NCBI GenBank assembly: GCA_022457155.1
Contig: JAJGOT010000168.1
Span: forward strand, 1,007,001-1,071,000
Direction: 5' to 3'
Origin: Cladopsammia gracilis
Taxonomy: Eukaryota > Cnidaria > Anthozoa > Scleractinia > Dendrophylliidae
DNA: 64,000 nt
The notes under the pieces: model-generated
What the model saw: only the letters and a program-made list of their open reading frames with translations
What the model was told of the DNA's origin: nothing
Database searches by the model: none
Shown: one piece after another, positions 12,771 through 27,221 of the stretch
How positions within the stretch are numbered: position 1 is the stretch's first letter
Layout of the letters: each line of letters begins with the position of its first letter
Program-made: the position numbers and the translations under genes

Positions 12771-15700
12771 CAAAGTAAGGGGGCGGCTGAATTGATCACC
12801 AAAGTGTGAAAATTACGGTCTGTGGAACATGGCTACAAATCATTTAACAGACAGCTCAGCTTGATGAAAAATTGTCAATTTTTATACAATTTACTGAATT
12901 CTACGCGCATCAGTTGATTGGTCATTACCTATTATCTATTAGAGTACAGACGCGCAGCTGACGTCATGGTGAATTTGTTTCATCTTTGTTTCGTCCAACA
13001 TGGCGGACAGTTTTGAAAATGTGGACAAGATTTTTTCGAAAAGGGCAAGTGAAGGCATCAAGAAAATGTTTAGCAGAAGCTATTGACAATTAGGAAAAAG
13101 ATTAAACCAAACGGAGTTTCGATGACGTGGAAAAATCCCGAAATTAGAAAAAATCGTCGAACAGTCATGACCATAGTGGAGTTCTACGAGGGTATTTTTT
13201 CCCTCTTATTGAATTGTATAAATCAAATGAATTTCATTTTGCTGCATGTGCGTCTGTTCAGTTTTATATCACAAAAGACGTCAAAATGTGATAACATCGC
13301 CTGCGGTTCCTTCGCCATATTTTTGTTCTTAACATATTTTGACGTTATCTCAATGTTACTCTATTACTGAAGAGATGCATGGCAAAATGGAATCTGTTTG
13401 TTAATTAATAACAACTACAAACACCCATTTTTAAGCGAATCTAAGGTAGTTGAGACATTACACTGCACCATCAATCGAAGTTATCGACATTCTACAAAAT
13501 TAAATGACAACAGCCACCCGAGACACCATAAGTTTTCATTTTTTGTCAACTGTATATTAATTTATCTGGCAAGGAAAAAATCTGTCTGCCTTTTCAAGAG
13601 TTCAATTCAACACTCGGCTTTCAAAAAGTGGTAAAAATTGAATGAGCAAGTCTGAAAAGAAACTGGAAAAAAACTAACAAGTAATCAGAACAAACGTGTT
13701 TGCTCAGAGTAGAGTCAGGCCTTATAGATCATAAGGCCTGATTCCAACAGCAAATTCATCCGTTCTGTTAATGAATGTTGACTGTTTTGAGATCCTGCTG
13801 GAAAACGAAACGTAAAAGAAAAAAATCCCTTTGTGTGGATAATGATCGTTGGACAAAACTGCAATAGCTCAGTGATAGCTGCAGAATTTACATGAAGAGC
13901 TCGTTGTTTGTTACCTTGTTGATTGTCAACGTATATCATTAAAATATACAGTTTTACATACAGACACACGACAGTACCATATTGACTTCATATAACATAA
14001 GAGATATTAAAGAAAACTATAGAGTGCCGAAACATCTAAACATCTAGGTATCAAGGTATTTTGAACAATTTTACTTCATTATTTTCGCTGTGCGGTCCAT
14101 ATTCTACCTTTATACTTTTCTGTGCCTCAGTCATCAGTGGCCTTATTGACGGGGTCCCACTGTACTTTCGAGCCTCTAGATTTTAGTAATTTTCTGTGGG
14201 AGGTGGCCACAGAACCCCCTCGGGGCTAACATCTTCTAGCGAACATTAAAGAACCCCTCTCTCTTTGAAAAACCCTATTACCTGAAACCACTGAAAAAGA
14301 AAAACATTACTGACCCAAGTCTGGCAAGTGCTTATAATAAACTGGTTCCTCGAAATAATTAATAATTAAATAATTAAATAATTCAGAATTATTTTGTCCA
14401 ATGATTAGAGGCACTGTCAACAAGAAGATATCTGCCTTTACGCGAAGTACGCAAGTGGGTACAAGAATTTCCCTAAATATATCAGTTTTTACATTCTAGA
14501 AGAAAAGCAAAGGGTGAAGTCGTGTAATTCAGGTTATACGTGTTATAATGTTTTTCTATCGTGTCTTTTGTGCTCACGGTAGTACATATACTGCCTTACG
14601 GAAAATATTTACCGAATGCGATGTCTATAAAAGTGAGGAAGTAACAAAAAGTTTTCTGAAAACCCATGTTCCAATGTAATGAGTGATGCAATATAGATTG
14701 AAAATTTTGGTTTAATGGTTGAGACCCCGGGATAAGGTGGGGATTTGGAAAAAACCTTGCTCAAATCTCGAATAATACCCCAACCCCAACCCCTGCTGGG
14801 GATGCTTCGTTAAGTCAAAACATCAGCTGATACCCCCAGTACGTACCCCTGGGGTCTGTGTTAGATGGCACTTTGTTGTTAGCCTGAAAAGGAAAAGGTA
14901 CTGATGGTGAGTCATGAATTTTTCTTTTAAAGTTGCCAAGTTTTTTTCAACCAGCCAGAGCAAAGCTCTATTTTCACGACAGCAACCACCAAAAGTTTAA
15001 TAGGAATATAAAATAAAAACAGTATACAGACCTTTGCAAACACTGCAGATCCAAAAAACAAATAAAACAATGTGATATTATATAAATCTTTAAATGCATC
15101 TTCTGATCACATACCTATTTTCGAGGTTGTACATATTTTTCCGCGAACTCCGTAGATTTTAGAACTTAGAACTTAGAATCAATTACGCCCAAATAGATTT
15201 CTCTAATACTGGGTGGGTCGGTTTGCGGTTGAAGCCTACGTAAGAGCCTTGGCACTTTTAGAGATCTTATAACTGGCATGGCTGACTTCTTAAAGCTATT
15301 TTAGGATAAAGATGTTACTACTTCTGAAGAAAGTAAGTTCCAGACTCTGTTTGTTCTTTCGTAGGAATATTGAATTCCTTTTCAGAATACTGCTTCCAGT
15401 CCATTGACATCAGATGAGTGATATGAACGTAAATCTGAACCGAAGCCGTGAAAGCACACAATTCGCTTGAGTTGGCTTGAGTTTTTTCTTATGAATAAGT
15501 CGAAGGTCAAAAACTTCAGTTAATGTATGTCAAATATTTGACATATATATTGACAAAAACTGAAGTTTTCTCATGCTATATATCGCGCCACGTTGTAGCT
15601 GAGTACTAAAATTCTGCTGTTTGGGCGCACAATGACACCAAGAACGGGTACAAAATCTAAAAAAAATATTGATCACAGTTCGTAAATCAATATTGCTTTT

Positions 15701-16804
15701 GTGTTTTGCAATTCCCACTGAGCAAGGATGGCTTATGAATAACAAAAGCTACTCACCTTTGACTTTGCTTTTTCAAGAAACACACGAGAGATTAAGTTTC
15801 AGGTAAAAACGGTAAAGCGATAAAGCGATGACTCTTGATCCTCATTGTACAGATGATATAAATAGTAGACTTGATGAACTTTAATAATTAGTGAAATTTA
15901 GCTTCTTTCTTACCAATCATTTTCTGTTATTCTGTTATGTTATCTTTCAAAAGGTTTATAAGTAACGGTCCTATTATAACTGTATTCATTTTTGTTTTTT
16001 AGCCCCCGTAGAAGGTTGTTTTGCAAACCGAAATATCGGGCAAATATATACTACTGTTGTTTTATTTCACTTCTGTCTCGATCTCTTCTCCTTGCCGTAA
16101 GGATCAGTTTGCCGTTTTTACTTTCTATTTCAAGATTTTTACTGATCCAGGTCTACGATAGATCCGGCTGCACTCTTCATCGGTTTGGCGCTGTGGTTTT
16201 GCCGTTATTATAGTTTTTGATGAAGTTTTATACGGGCAACCGTTGACTTTGACATTGCAGACTATGCACAAATCCCCACCTATGCCACACCCCCACGGGG
16301 CAGCTAAATTTACTAAACGCTTCAAATACCCCACCTTCTCGGGCAGATTTTGTATCAAATCCCCTACTATTCCCTTTTACACCCCACCATGTCCCGGGGT
16401 TTTGTGGGGGGGGGGGGGGGGGGGTCGGGGTTTTCGTTTACTAATGCCGACCTGGGAATCAGTAAACCATTATCGTTTTTTTAATTTTATTTTTTTTTTC
16501 TCTTTTTCTTTTTTATTCATTCATTTTACCTAAGTTTGGTGCAATGTCCCCCTGGCTGCAATGTCGTCCCTAGGCGCCGCGATAATAAATACCGGAAAGA
16601 CCCTAGGAAGAGGCAGGAGCTTATTAAGCTCTTGGAAGAGGTTGTTCAGTAGACACAAGATGGTGCTGCGTTGTGAAGTCAGACCCTAATAAACTGGATC
16701 CCATTATTTAGGTAAATGATTCAGAATTATTTTACCAATGATTAGAGGTACTGTCAACTAGTGACAAGACCTGGGAATCTATACACTATTATGATCTATT
16801 ATCG
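12771..16804. other. No gene recognised; scattered repeat scraps
   Basis: About 14340-14430 and 16685-16760 share an AATAAACTGG ... CAGAATTATTTT ... CCAATGATTAGAGG block. There are C/G-rich scraps near 14720-14860 and 16270-16430 (including an 18-G run). Nothing codes convincingly. Confidence 0.5.
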
Positions 16805-17092
16805 ATGGCTTCATGTTTTTTAACTTTCAATTTTCTTTTAATTTTCTTTTTAAGTTTTGCTTTTGTTCATTCATTCCACGATAATGAAAACCGAGAAGAC
16901 ACTGGGGACGAGGGTGCTCTCAGTAGACACAAGATGGCGGGGTTCGGAGCAGAGAAAATTTGTAAGTTGATTGGAAATGTCTCGTGGGGTGGCAATGACT
17001 TGGAACCTGGAGCGATAACACTTTATAAGTACCCATTTGACAACTACTCTATTGCAGTCAGTAAAACAACAGCAGCAGCACGGTCAGCAGAG
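16805..17092 (+). CDS. Candidate host first coding exon (signal peptide-like)
   Basis: The ATG at 16805 opens a frame with a strongly hydrophobic N-terminus (SCFLTFNFLLIFFLSFAFVH), then a charged segment. It ends at GCAGAG before the donor-like GTATGT at 17093, a phase-0 end. The hydrophobic stretch fits a secretion signal. Evidence is only one open frame, a donor match and plausible composition; A/T-rich DNA yields hydrophobic peptides by chance. It could belong with the exon at 59832, which would place the Polinton in an intron. Confidence 0.3.
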
Positions 17093-20000
17093 GTATGTCA
17101 ATCCATCGATGATATCGATTTTTATCTCGTTAATGCGCATGCGCATTAAGCGAGATTTCGAAAATACCACGAAAAAAGGGGCAAAAGCTGTTAACAAATT
17201 TTTGTGGACTTTTTTCCGGGGGGGTAGTTTCTTCTTTCTTCTTCATAGAAGCTATATTAAGGCATTGAGGATATGGTTGGTTAAAGCGGTTAGGATTTCA
17301 AGAAGGGCGTCACATACCGTCACTAAAATATTTGAGGAACACCCCCGGTCCTATTGTTAATTTCCCTAGGGTATTGGGATGTCAGAACTTGTGATGAACT
17401 TGTCATATTTCACATTACGTCACCGCAAAGATATTAAAGTTCTTAGTTTCGATATCTCACGTTACGTATCAATATATCAAATTTTCAATCATTTGTCGTA
17501 AAGCCATTCAAGCTGCTTTCGAGAATGGTAAAAATAGGTCAAATACGTTTTCTTGGGAAACGTAGTTTGAGAATTTCACGGTCTATTTTTACGAATGGAG
17601 ACGTTTTGGACGGGAAAGTTTGTGTTTTAATATGAGCGATATGGCAGAGCAAAATAGCATGAACTTTGCGTTTGTATGCAATAGTATGGGAAAGACGTCA
17701 TAGTTTTATTGGTTTAGCTACCGTGCACAAGGAAATTTTGACTGAATTTGTTTTGCGGGAGGAAATTTTTGTGCGCGGTCGGGACAGCTTAAATTTCTGC
17801 TGGGAGGAAATGTTTGCGGATTTCTGGTCAAGTATAAATAAAATCCAAGGCATCGGTATTAAACAATTTCACTTCCTGACCGGAGGTTTTTATAGTTCTC
17901 CTAGTTATATGGTTGCTGTTCTGGCGCCAATATGAACATAAACAACCAGAAAACTAGTGAGTGAATTATTGTACGTTGTTGTAAAAATGTATCAGTATTA
18001 TGATAACAGTCTCTGGTTCTTTTGAGGACGTGTGTGGAGTTGAATCGGGAATACAGATGACTGTTGTGCCGGTCGCCTCGGAGTTATGATAGCAATATAT
18101 TCACTGTTGAAAAGTTCTTGTTAAGCCGATATACATCATTAAAACAAGTAATTTTTTCTGCGCGAGTATATTTCTGCGGTGGAAAATTTAATACAAAATA
18201 AAGTAATACTGCATAATAATGCAACAACGGACAACCTTGCCTGTATCTCCGGCAGATCAGAAAAAGGTTTTGAAAAATACTGCGGTCAGGAATCCCGCAT
18301 GTTTGATAACTTTAGTACAAATGTTATAATTTGAGAAATTGGGGCGCTAAGTTTCATGATGTCACTTTCCGGGAAACTTGATTAAAGTGTACAGCTATCA
18401 TGCTGGAGATTCAAATATTTAAAACCGTATGTAATGATGCTATACTTCTGACAATGGAGATACTGCCTAACTCCGAGAAACACATTACACTTACACGCGA
18501 AATAAACTCTGAGGAGCAATTAAAAAACAATTGCAAGATCCCACTATTCCAATATATGACTATCGCATAAGACTTGGATCTTAATAGAATATTTTACGAA
18601 ATTTTACTGTGGTCGTGACCCCGGGGGTCGTCAAGAAGACACTGTCAACACTATATTTTGAGGTTTAAAGCAGACCCATTTAATCTCTAATAGTTACTAA
18701 AAACATGATACCGGAAATAGAAAACTCTCGACTTTCGAATAAAAAAAGACAGAACTACTATATATTCGCAAATAACCCATTCATGTATAACATTAACTTA
18801 TGCAGCCATTTCTTTTTCAACTCTCTACAAAAGAAAAATCAATGTCCGCTTCACTTTCCAAAACATTTCATATCGATAGCGATAACAACATACAACAACT
18901 GCGTGAAATATTTCCTTTAACAAGCATTGACAACTAAGCGGAAAACAGATATTTCAGCCCACCCACATCTGACGTCTGAGTTATCAAAAGTTTCTTTGCC
19001 GCCGCTTTTGTTGATAATTTTGTCCGATGGATTATGAATGTTTTGCGATACCTTGTTATCTTTGTGGAATGTCCGGTTTCCGGAAGATAATAAAAGAACA
19101 GGAATGAGCGAATCTCAAAACTGTAAAAATGAAATTAACGTTGGAAAAAATATATATTTGCTCAATTCTTTCTTTGAGGAATAGAGGAATTCTAAGCACT
19201 TTTTTGTCTTGACTTCCTGACTGAATTTAAGTCTTAAAATAGCAATGAATATGCGTGAACGGACTCTGATCGATCAATGACAGACATTGTAGCGACCATA
19301 GGTCATGGATCAGTTCTTTTCTTCTTTAAAATCTCCGTAAAATTCTTAGATGTTTATATCTTATATATAAAGATCTACAAACGCGGATAAGCGTAAACAT
19401 TTATCCGATGCGTTGTGGCACACATCAAAGATTTAAATTGGATGATCCCACAGGCAGATGATCGTGATGTGAGTGACATCAAGTTACAGATTCGAAGCCA
19501 GTGCACAGTAATGAAATATACTAGGTAATAATACGATTTGTCACGGAATTGATAAGCGATAGAAAAATCGAAAATATTACACAATACACATTACACAAAG
19601 TCTTCTCACCTTTACTTTATTGTCTATTGATGTATCCTGACCGGTTTAAATGCATTTTTACAACTTTTGTCACTCGCCCCACTATCCACTATAAAAGAAG
19701 GGAAGGCTGGAGACCTCTGAGCGAACCCTCGCCACGCGAAAGCCAATAAATTCTAAACAATTCAACTCAAGCTCCCCCGAATTGCCACCAGTGAGGCCGC
19801 AGGTTAAATGTCTACCCGTGCGATTCGTGCTAGCTTCCAAATTCCCTTTCACTGTCTCTAAAAGGGCTCCGTTTTGGAGCGATTCTGGCCATCTTTTTGT
19901 ACCACGAAATTCGAATACTAAAGCTTAGCGACCGCGTCACAGAGACAAAATGACATTCACCCGAGGGGAGGGTCGTTACTTTTGCCCTCGCGCAAATTGA

Positions 20001-20555
20001 CACCGTCGGGGGAGCCGGTGCGTGTAATTCGAACGGAAACCACACGCGTGACCTGTCACTTATTTGTCTTTATTTGATAAAGTGCAATTTTTCATCAAGA
20101 TAAAAAGAAAAGTCTCTTTTTAAAATAAAAATGCTCGAAGGAAAATTATTAAGCTTGTTAAAACCAATTTGCGCCAAAAAATCAAAAATCAAAGGTCACG
20201 GATATGTATGTGGTGATACCGGGAGTCTAGGGTGTACTCTAACTGCACGTCCGATCCAAGAGAGAGGAAGATAGGGGCCTTGGGAACGAGGTTGGTAGAC
20301 GTTTCAATAAAAAATTGATCATTACATGTAAAAGACCGTTGGCCGTCGGGTGTTGATATGAACGATATGGTCAATAATGTTTAATTTTATTGGTAAATTG
20401 CACAACCTTCTAAAGTCGCTGTCGTAATTTGTCGTATTTTTGAAGCGGAATCGAGCCGCTTCTCGCTGTTCAGAACGTCTCATGTCGGCAATTTTCGGGG
20501 CCACGTCGCTCGTCGTTTTTACCAAGGCTTCTTTAAGCCGAGATGTTTTGAAAAC
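17093..20555. other. No recognisable gene
   Basis: Unique sequence with short frames only. A TATA-like CTATAAAAG at about 19690 has no clear transcript context. Confidence 0.45.
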
Positions 20556-20559
20556 AGCT

Positions 20560-20625
20560 TCGGCTATAAAAGGAAACGAAATCTAATCACCAGCTCTATT
20601 CCCACAAGAGACACCATTCTGCCCG
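20560..20625 (+). promoter_or_regulatory. Candidate TATA promoter with short leader
   Basis: GGCTATAAAAGGAA at about 20562 is a good TATA box. About 60 bases downstream CCCGAAG|GTACAC could be a leader-exon donor. No coding sequence follows nearby, so the call is weak. Confidence 0.25.
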
Positions 20626-23600
20626 AAGGTACACAATTTTTTAGTTGACGGAAAAAGCGACAAGTAAAATATTTTCATTTGCCTTTTTTACAATAGTCTA
20701 CCTTAGTGAAGTATTTAGATAAAACATTCCTTTTTTACTGAAGTCTTTTTACTGAACTTATTCACATGCACAAAGTTCTTGTTTTGTCTCATACATCCAC
20801 ATATACACTGCACATATTAATTGGCTGTTTAAAAACATTGCTAGTAAATCAATTTTAATCCCAAATGAAAATCGTTGCAATATGTTTTAGTTTTGTTTAA
20901 ATATCAATAAATAAAGATAGTAAATATTTTTTAACCTTCGAACATCTTTCCCAAATTTCGATTGATAGGAAAATCGCCATTGTAATGCCATACAAGTCAT
21001 TGCTACTAAAATACTGTGACTGATACAAAACATAGAAAATTAACTAAGTAAAAGGGCTCTCTAAAGATAGATTGAATCTAAGTAGTTTTGCCACCCCCAT
21101 CCCTCCTCATAATTTCCCCCCGTAGCAACCAAATTGGCCTCGGCTCATTACTCGTGGCGAAGCACACGAGTTGTAAATCCGGCGTTGACTTTTCTTGTTT
21201 TTTTTTTCGTGTCACATTAGCGCATGCAAATTTATGCACGCATATTTAAGTCTATATCGACGACTATATGGCTTTCGGCCATGAAATACATACCGTAAAA
21301 TCTCTCCGTGTGTGTACTCGAGAAGCAAGATAAAGAACTACTGCGTACAACTGCACACTTTCAAGACAATTCAAGGCGTTCATGGATGGATAGGCCGTTT
21401 AATATTGTGTTCGCTGCTTATTCCTGTGGGATTTTTTCTCTGGCAAGTTCTGTGTTTTGTATATTAAACTTGCCATTTGCTTAGGACGCTTAGCAATCAA
21501 GCTCCGGGTCGAGTTTAAGTGTCAGCTACTGAATCTAGTGAATGCAGTGTGGTCTTACTTTTAAATCCGTGTATACGTGAAAGCATGATGAACAGGCTAT
21601 CGGCAAGGGTGTTTAAATAAAATTCACTCTCTCACTCACTTACTCGCTCCTTCCATCAGCTGTAAACTTAGTGAGCAAATACTTTGTTACGAACACGTTT
21701 CGTAACAGGAATTCAACGTGAATCCAACGATAACAATAATTAATTTGATGTAAACGAATATAGACAACAATAAGGTTACAGATGTTTCGCATTTGGAGTT
21801 TTTAGTGCAACATTAAAATCGATCTAAAAGGATTTTGCAACCTAAACACGCGTTCTGATGCGTATCTAGATTAAAATAATGAAATTTAGTCCGTAGGCAG
21901 TATGTGCTCTTGGACAGCGCAGTAATTGAGTTTGTGGCTCAGTCCCGGACGGCTCGAGTTCGATTCTCCAGAGAGTCCTTTTTTTTTTCTTTTTTTTTTC
22001 TTTTTTCGAACTGGACATTATGAAAGTGATGTACTTTATTTTTCGTTCGTCAAAAATCCTTACGTTTTATTAAAAAAAATATATATATCGAACTGTGTCA
22101 GTGTGAAAACGTAAGCCACGGCAATATTGCGATACGCGTTACGCGTTAGCATTTTTTCTTCTCGGGTTGGCTCTTAGGAGCCTTTGATTAGACATAATTT
22201 CAAGCTTATGTTTCTCTGTAAAAGCACTCAAATCACTTGGGAATCAATGCTGCAATAAGTTAAAGGCGCCACGAGTTCAAGCTGTGTACAGCTTCTTGTT
22301 CGCTTAATATAATCAAGTTGAAGTTTCCCCTCAGCTGTAAAATGAAGACTATTTTGAACAAATACGCTAAATTAACATGAAAATTATTTACATTCATACT
22401 CGTGATTATTTTGTTGCTCATGACTTTTATTGAAATAGAGCCCTTGAGTCCTCTATGACTGCAATGTCTAACTCTTCGATTAGACCTACAGGTATTTTCA
22501 ATCTTTCAACTTCAATAAACCATTTAGCAGCTTTACACATAGTACCTATCACGTCTTTACTACATTTACCTATCAAAGGCACCCAACTTTTCCAATTCTT
22601 GTTGTTGTTGTTGTTTTTTATTAACCTTACATTCTCTCGCATTAACGAGATGGCTTTAAGAGCCCTTTGATTTATGCCTATATGGTTGTTCATTTGACTG
22701 CAAATCCAAAAATGCCCATTTCTACTTCCCAGGAAAACAACAAAAAACGCACATCTTTGCATCTATTTTTTTTTAATGAAAAAACTAATGCTGAATCCAA
22801 AAATGTCATTTGCAACAAACTTCAAACCTGTTCCTCTGCATAATACAAGAAAAAAATTTTCCATCAATCTTTCAGCAGATTGAGCAATTACTGTTCATTC
22901 AGAGCGGGCTTGAGACAAATGTGAATTTCACATTTAACTACCTCTTATAGAGACAATTTAAAATTTTGCAAATTGGTGTCTCTGTATATATATACAGAGC
23001 AAAATTAACTGCAAAATATTGCTTCTGTATATATATATGTAGTGAGGAAGTTACATGTACTGCAAAATTTTTATTTATATATATACCCCATTCAGAGCTA
23101 TGGCATGTATTCTTGCAAACTTATAACTCATCCTCATGCACGACCTTTGTCACCTTTGTAATGCATTATAAACCTAGGCTTAAAAGTTTTATTAAACAGT
23201 ATTTTACTGAGCTTAATTAAACCTAAGAGTATACAGTCTTTAATGGTCACTATTTTTTTCAGTTGGTAATAATGTCAAATAAAACTTTGTGCCCAGCACT
23301 TTATAAGCAAATAACTAAAGTTTTAATAATACATACAATGATACAGAACGAATGTGCTGGATCTTTATTTGATCAAAAAGTGTGTGTGTACAGTATGATC
23401 AATCACAAGACATGCAGGATTTTGTTCACTATAATAATTTATAGTATATAAAGCTTGAGCTTAATTAGTTGGTAAATGTGTTTAAAATAACACTAACAGT
23501 ATGTTGTACCCAGCATGTTAGTTCTAACCTGTTTAAAAGTTGGGGCCACACAACATGCAGGATTTTGTCAAAATATCTTCAATTATTTGGGAATTCTGAA

Positions 23601-23909
23601 ACCATTACACTTGTTGGCACTAATCCCATGGAAAAACTACATGTTATTTAAAATTGAAATTGTGAATTATGTTGCCCACGTTTTTTTTTTTTTCAAACAA
23701 ACAATTGTTTATATACATGTAATTCCCCTTGACACCTATCCCAAAGTGAGAGAAATAGCAACAAAATAGCTTCAATTATTCGGGAATTTGGAAACCGTTA
23801 TACTTGTTGACACTTCCCCTGGGGAAACTGATCACAAATTGAAATTGTGAATATTTATATTGTTCCAATGATTTTTTCAAGCAAACAATAGTCTATATAA
23901 TTCCCCTTT
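20626..23909. other. No recognisable gene; possible tRNA-like scrap
   Basis: Near 21920-21975 GTGGCTCAGTC ... GAGTTCGATTCTCC has weak A/B-box character followed by a T-rich tract. The remainder is A/T-rich unique sequence with TATATATA microsatellites near 22985-23085. Confidence 0.4.
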
Positions 23910-24239
23910 CAGGGTTGCCACTCATTAGAACATAAAAAATTCCCTGACTTTTCCCTGACCTCAAAACAATTTTCACTGACTTTGCATTAGACAAATTATC
24001 AAATAAACCACATCCACTATTACATTTGCTTCAGCTTCTTTTGCAGACCATCAATATTCTTCGCTTCATTTTAGATCTCTTTACGTTTTTCACGGGATTT
24101 TGAACGCATGACATTTGACTTCACCAAACTGAATACAAAATTCCCTAACTTTTCACTGACTTTGACAAGAACTAAGACTTTCCCTGACCTTTTGCAAAAT
24201 TCCCTGACTTTTCCCTGCCCTTGAAAAATTTTTGTTTTT

Positions 24240-24270
<31 letters not shown>
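23910..24270. mobile_element. CAGGGTTGCCAC-ended short DNA transposon
   Basis: Ends CAGGGTTGCCAC and GTGGCAACCCTG are inverted. The interior is rich in TCCCTGACTTTTCCCTGACC repeats on both strands. The termini suggest an hAT-like nonautonomous element. No clean target duplication could be read. Confidence 0.65.
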
Positions 24271-24272
<2 letters not shown>

Positions 24273-24479
24273 TTCACAGATATCCTAAAGTGAGAGAAAG
24301 AGCAAATTAAAATCCCAAGGTAGCTGACCAATAGATGCTCAACAATGTCACTGTTTACTGTGTTCATTAAATTATTCTGTTGAGAAATCAATGTAATTGC
24401 ATGCCAAAACAACTCTGACCAAGATTTATTACTTCACTGTGACCACCTGATTTCCATCTTATCAGGGGTGATGGGTGTA

Positions 24480-24835
24480 CATCCCGGGGGGGGGGTACTC
24501 CCTTATAATTATACACTATATAGGTACAGTGTAACTATGTGCTGCCCGGTAGGGTAGGGTTTTTGTGCTCAGTATTTTTGGTATTGTTATCCTTAGATAT
24601 TCCTTAGATAGGGTCACTAAATTGCAGTATCCACCACAACGTGCAAAACGAAAAAGATAAGGTCTGTTAAAACTGTACTACACACCTGAATTAGGCCTTA
24701 AAAAGGGTATCTCATTCTGATTTTCTATATATACATGTACACTGTACCCTTAAATAGGGCCAGGGTTTGAGAACCTTGGCGGCACACACCTATCCTAAAT
24801 TGTCGGGAGTCCCCCCCCCCCCCCGGGTGTACATG
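24480..24835. mobile_element. Short element with CCCGGGGG / CCCCCGGG ends
   Basis: ATCCCGGGGGGGGGGTACTCCC at the left and GGGAGTCCCC-run-CGGGTGT at the right, about 350 bp apart. Related to the 2172-2455 element. Confidence 0.55.
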
Positions 24836-24861
24836 TACTTGATCTTAAATTAGGGACCTTA

Positions 24862-24900
24862 TAGATAGATAGATAGATAACTTTATTTATACATGGTATT
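24862..24900. repeat. GATA microsatellite and retroelement 3' tail
   Basis: (GATA)n followed by ACTTTATTTATACATGGTA, a 3' tail typical of animal LINEs, next to the RT remnant. Confidence 0.5.
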
Positions 24901-25123
24901 TCCATCAGCTTAAATTATCATAATCAGCTAACTACCTAACTTCCTAACTACAAATAAGAGGTACAATTTAAAAAAATAAAAACTGCTTTTCATGGAGGCC
25001 GTGTTCAAAAATATATTTAAAACTTTACTTAAAAACTATGGCGACTTAGTTTTGTCTTAAAGTCGCTTAAGGAAGACGCTAGTCTTAATTCTGTGGGTAA
25101 GTTGGGTAAGTTTATAGCTTTCT

Positions 25124-26230
25124 TACTGGCTATCAATCTGGTTTTCGTTCCTTGCACTCCACACTTACGGCACTAATTGAAACTACTGATAGTTGGGTCA
25201 TGAACATTGATCATGGTTTTGTCAACGATGTCGTCTTTCTGGACCTCAAAAAGGCCTTTGATACAGTTGATCACGATATTTTGTTAAAGAAATTGCAATA
25301 CTATGGGATTCGTCAGTCCAGTTATCAATGGTTTGCTTCGAATTCAATTCTTACTTAGATAATAGAACTCAAATTTGTCACATTAACTCCTGTAAGTCAA
25401 CCCCGAAATTCTTGAGATGCAGTGTTCCTCAAGGAACAATTTTAGGACCTCTTCTGTTTTTGTTATATATTAACGACTTACCAAATTGCCTGATGTATTC
25501 ACAAACCAGGATGTACGTACGCTGATGATACCAGCTTGACATAGTGCAGACGTTAAGCATATAAATGATTGCCTTAATTATGACTTAAGTAACGTGTACA
25601 CATGGTTATCGGCTAACAAGCTTACCCTGAATTTGACAAAAACTGTGTTTATACTTATTGCATCAGAAAGCCCTTCTCTTACTATAAATAATATAATGCT
25701 GTAGAACAAGTAGCATCAGCTAAATCCCTTGGAGTCTACATCGACCAAATCTTAAACTGGGAATGCCATATCGAAAATGTCTGTAAAAAGATTGCTTCCG
25801 TCATTGGTGCAATTAAACGGATACGGCATCCCATTTAATATTTTAATCAAAGTTTATAATAGCCTTGTTCAGCCTCACTTTGATTATTGCAGTGTGGTGT
25901 GGGGAAACTGTAACAAGGGCCTTTCTGAAAAGTTTTAAAGGCTTCAAAATCACGCAGCCCACATTTTAATGTCTGCGAGCTACGATAGTAATTTGGATGA
26001 TGTGTTCCGGGCATTAGGGTGGCGTAAACTATGTCATCAAAGATTAGAAATGAAATCTATCGTGATGTATAAGACACCAGAATATCTACTATCAAGATTT
26101 GTTTATCGCGATAACGCGAATGCTTATCATTTAAGGAATACCGACCCTATGAATGTTGTTTCATTACTGTACATAAATAGAACATACCTTTTACAGAAGT
26201 TATTTCTCAGGTGTGTGTGCTCTGACTAAT
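25124..26230 (+). pseudogene. Decayed non-LTR retrotransposon reverse transcriptase
   Basis: Successive RT blocks in shifting frames: GYQSGFR and VVFLDLKKAFDTVDHDIL (25124-25350), SVPQGTILGPLLFLLYINDL (about 25417-25485) and a TACGCTGATGATACCAGC YADD-type box near 25517. Thumb-type segments follow (SLGVYIDQILNWECHI, about 25727), then VYNSLVQPHFDYCSVVWGN and a C-terminal RLQNHAAHILM region to about 26110. Several frameshifts make it inactive. The motifs match the jockey/CR1 group common in cnidarians. Confidence 0.85.
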
Positions 26231-27220
26231 GATTGCAAAGTGTTTGTAAGATGCTGTGAGTTGATTCGTTTGATCTCTTGAGTGCATCCCCAATGTAGAG
26301 GTCTTGTGAACCTTGACATTGATCAATGCTTTTCTCAAAAAATATTGCTATGTCATAAATCTTTGAAATACTCAGAGAATTATTGTATTTTTACTATTTT
26401 CTTTGTTGACAAATACATGTAAACCATTGTCGTAGAGCTTGAGGTGTGGGATCAAGAGAGTCAGTGTTTTTGGACATTTGATAGCTACAGGCCTATACCT
26501 TATTACATGAAATTTTTTGCAATACATTAACTTTGCAATAATTATTTTAAAGGTTGCATACATGTAATTCACAACACTATAATTTTGCAAACATTAATTT
26601 TTATATTGTAACTCACTTTAATTTTGCAAAATTTCATAAAAAAATTCTTGATTTTAGGTAAATTATAATATATCACATGATGTTACCTGTTAACAGATTA
26701 CTGTAGAGCTGTACATGTCTTTATTATGCCACCAACAGTAACAAGCCAAATTAAAATAATAAATACAGTTTCTGTAGAAGGCATTATTTTTTAAGTAGTA
26801 TTGAATAATCAGCAACAGGAACAAAACAGAAACCATCCAAAAACAATAATTTATATGCACTGCCTAATAATAGAGGTCCCGAAGTCTATGCAACTATGAA
26901 AGACGCATGTTTTTAACAATCACAAGGAGGCCTAGAAATTCCAATTGAAGTAATAGCTAGAGTGGATTTGTCCTTTAATAATGTTGCAGCTGTTGAGAAG
27001 TTCAAAATTTGATTCCTCTTGAAAAAAATGACTTTTTTTCCACTGGAATACTTAAGCTTTGGTTTACGGTAATTATAAGCTTAATGTTTGATAAGTTAGA
27101 GGTATCATGGATCATGATGTGTTTAACAATATACATGTAAGGCCATGGAGATGTATGTTGGATGCAATGAGCTTTTAATCGGTTTGTTGTAACTGTTTGG
27201 TTTTTCATGTGTTATTAATG
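26231..27220. other. No recognisable gene
   Basis: A/T-rich unique sequence with scattered ACATGTA motifs. Nothing supported. Confidence 0.5.
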
Positions 27221-27221
27221 T

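Noticed and set aside
17666..17935. 89-codon ORF
   Set aside because: No domain, no splice or promoter context; length is within chance for this region.
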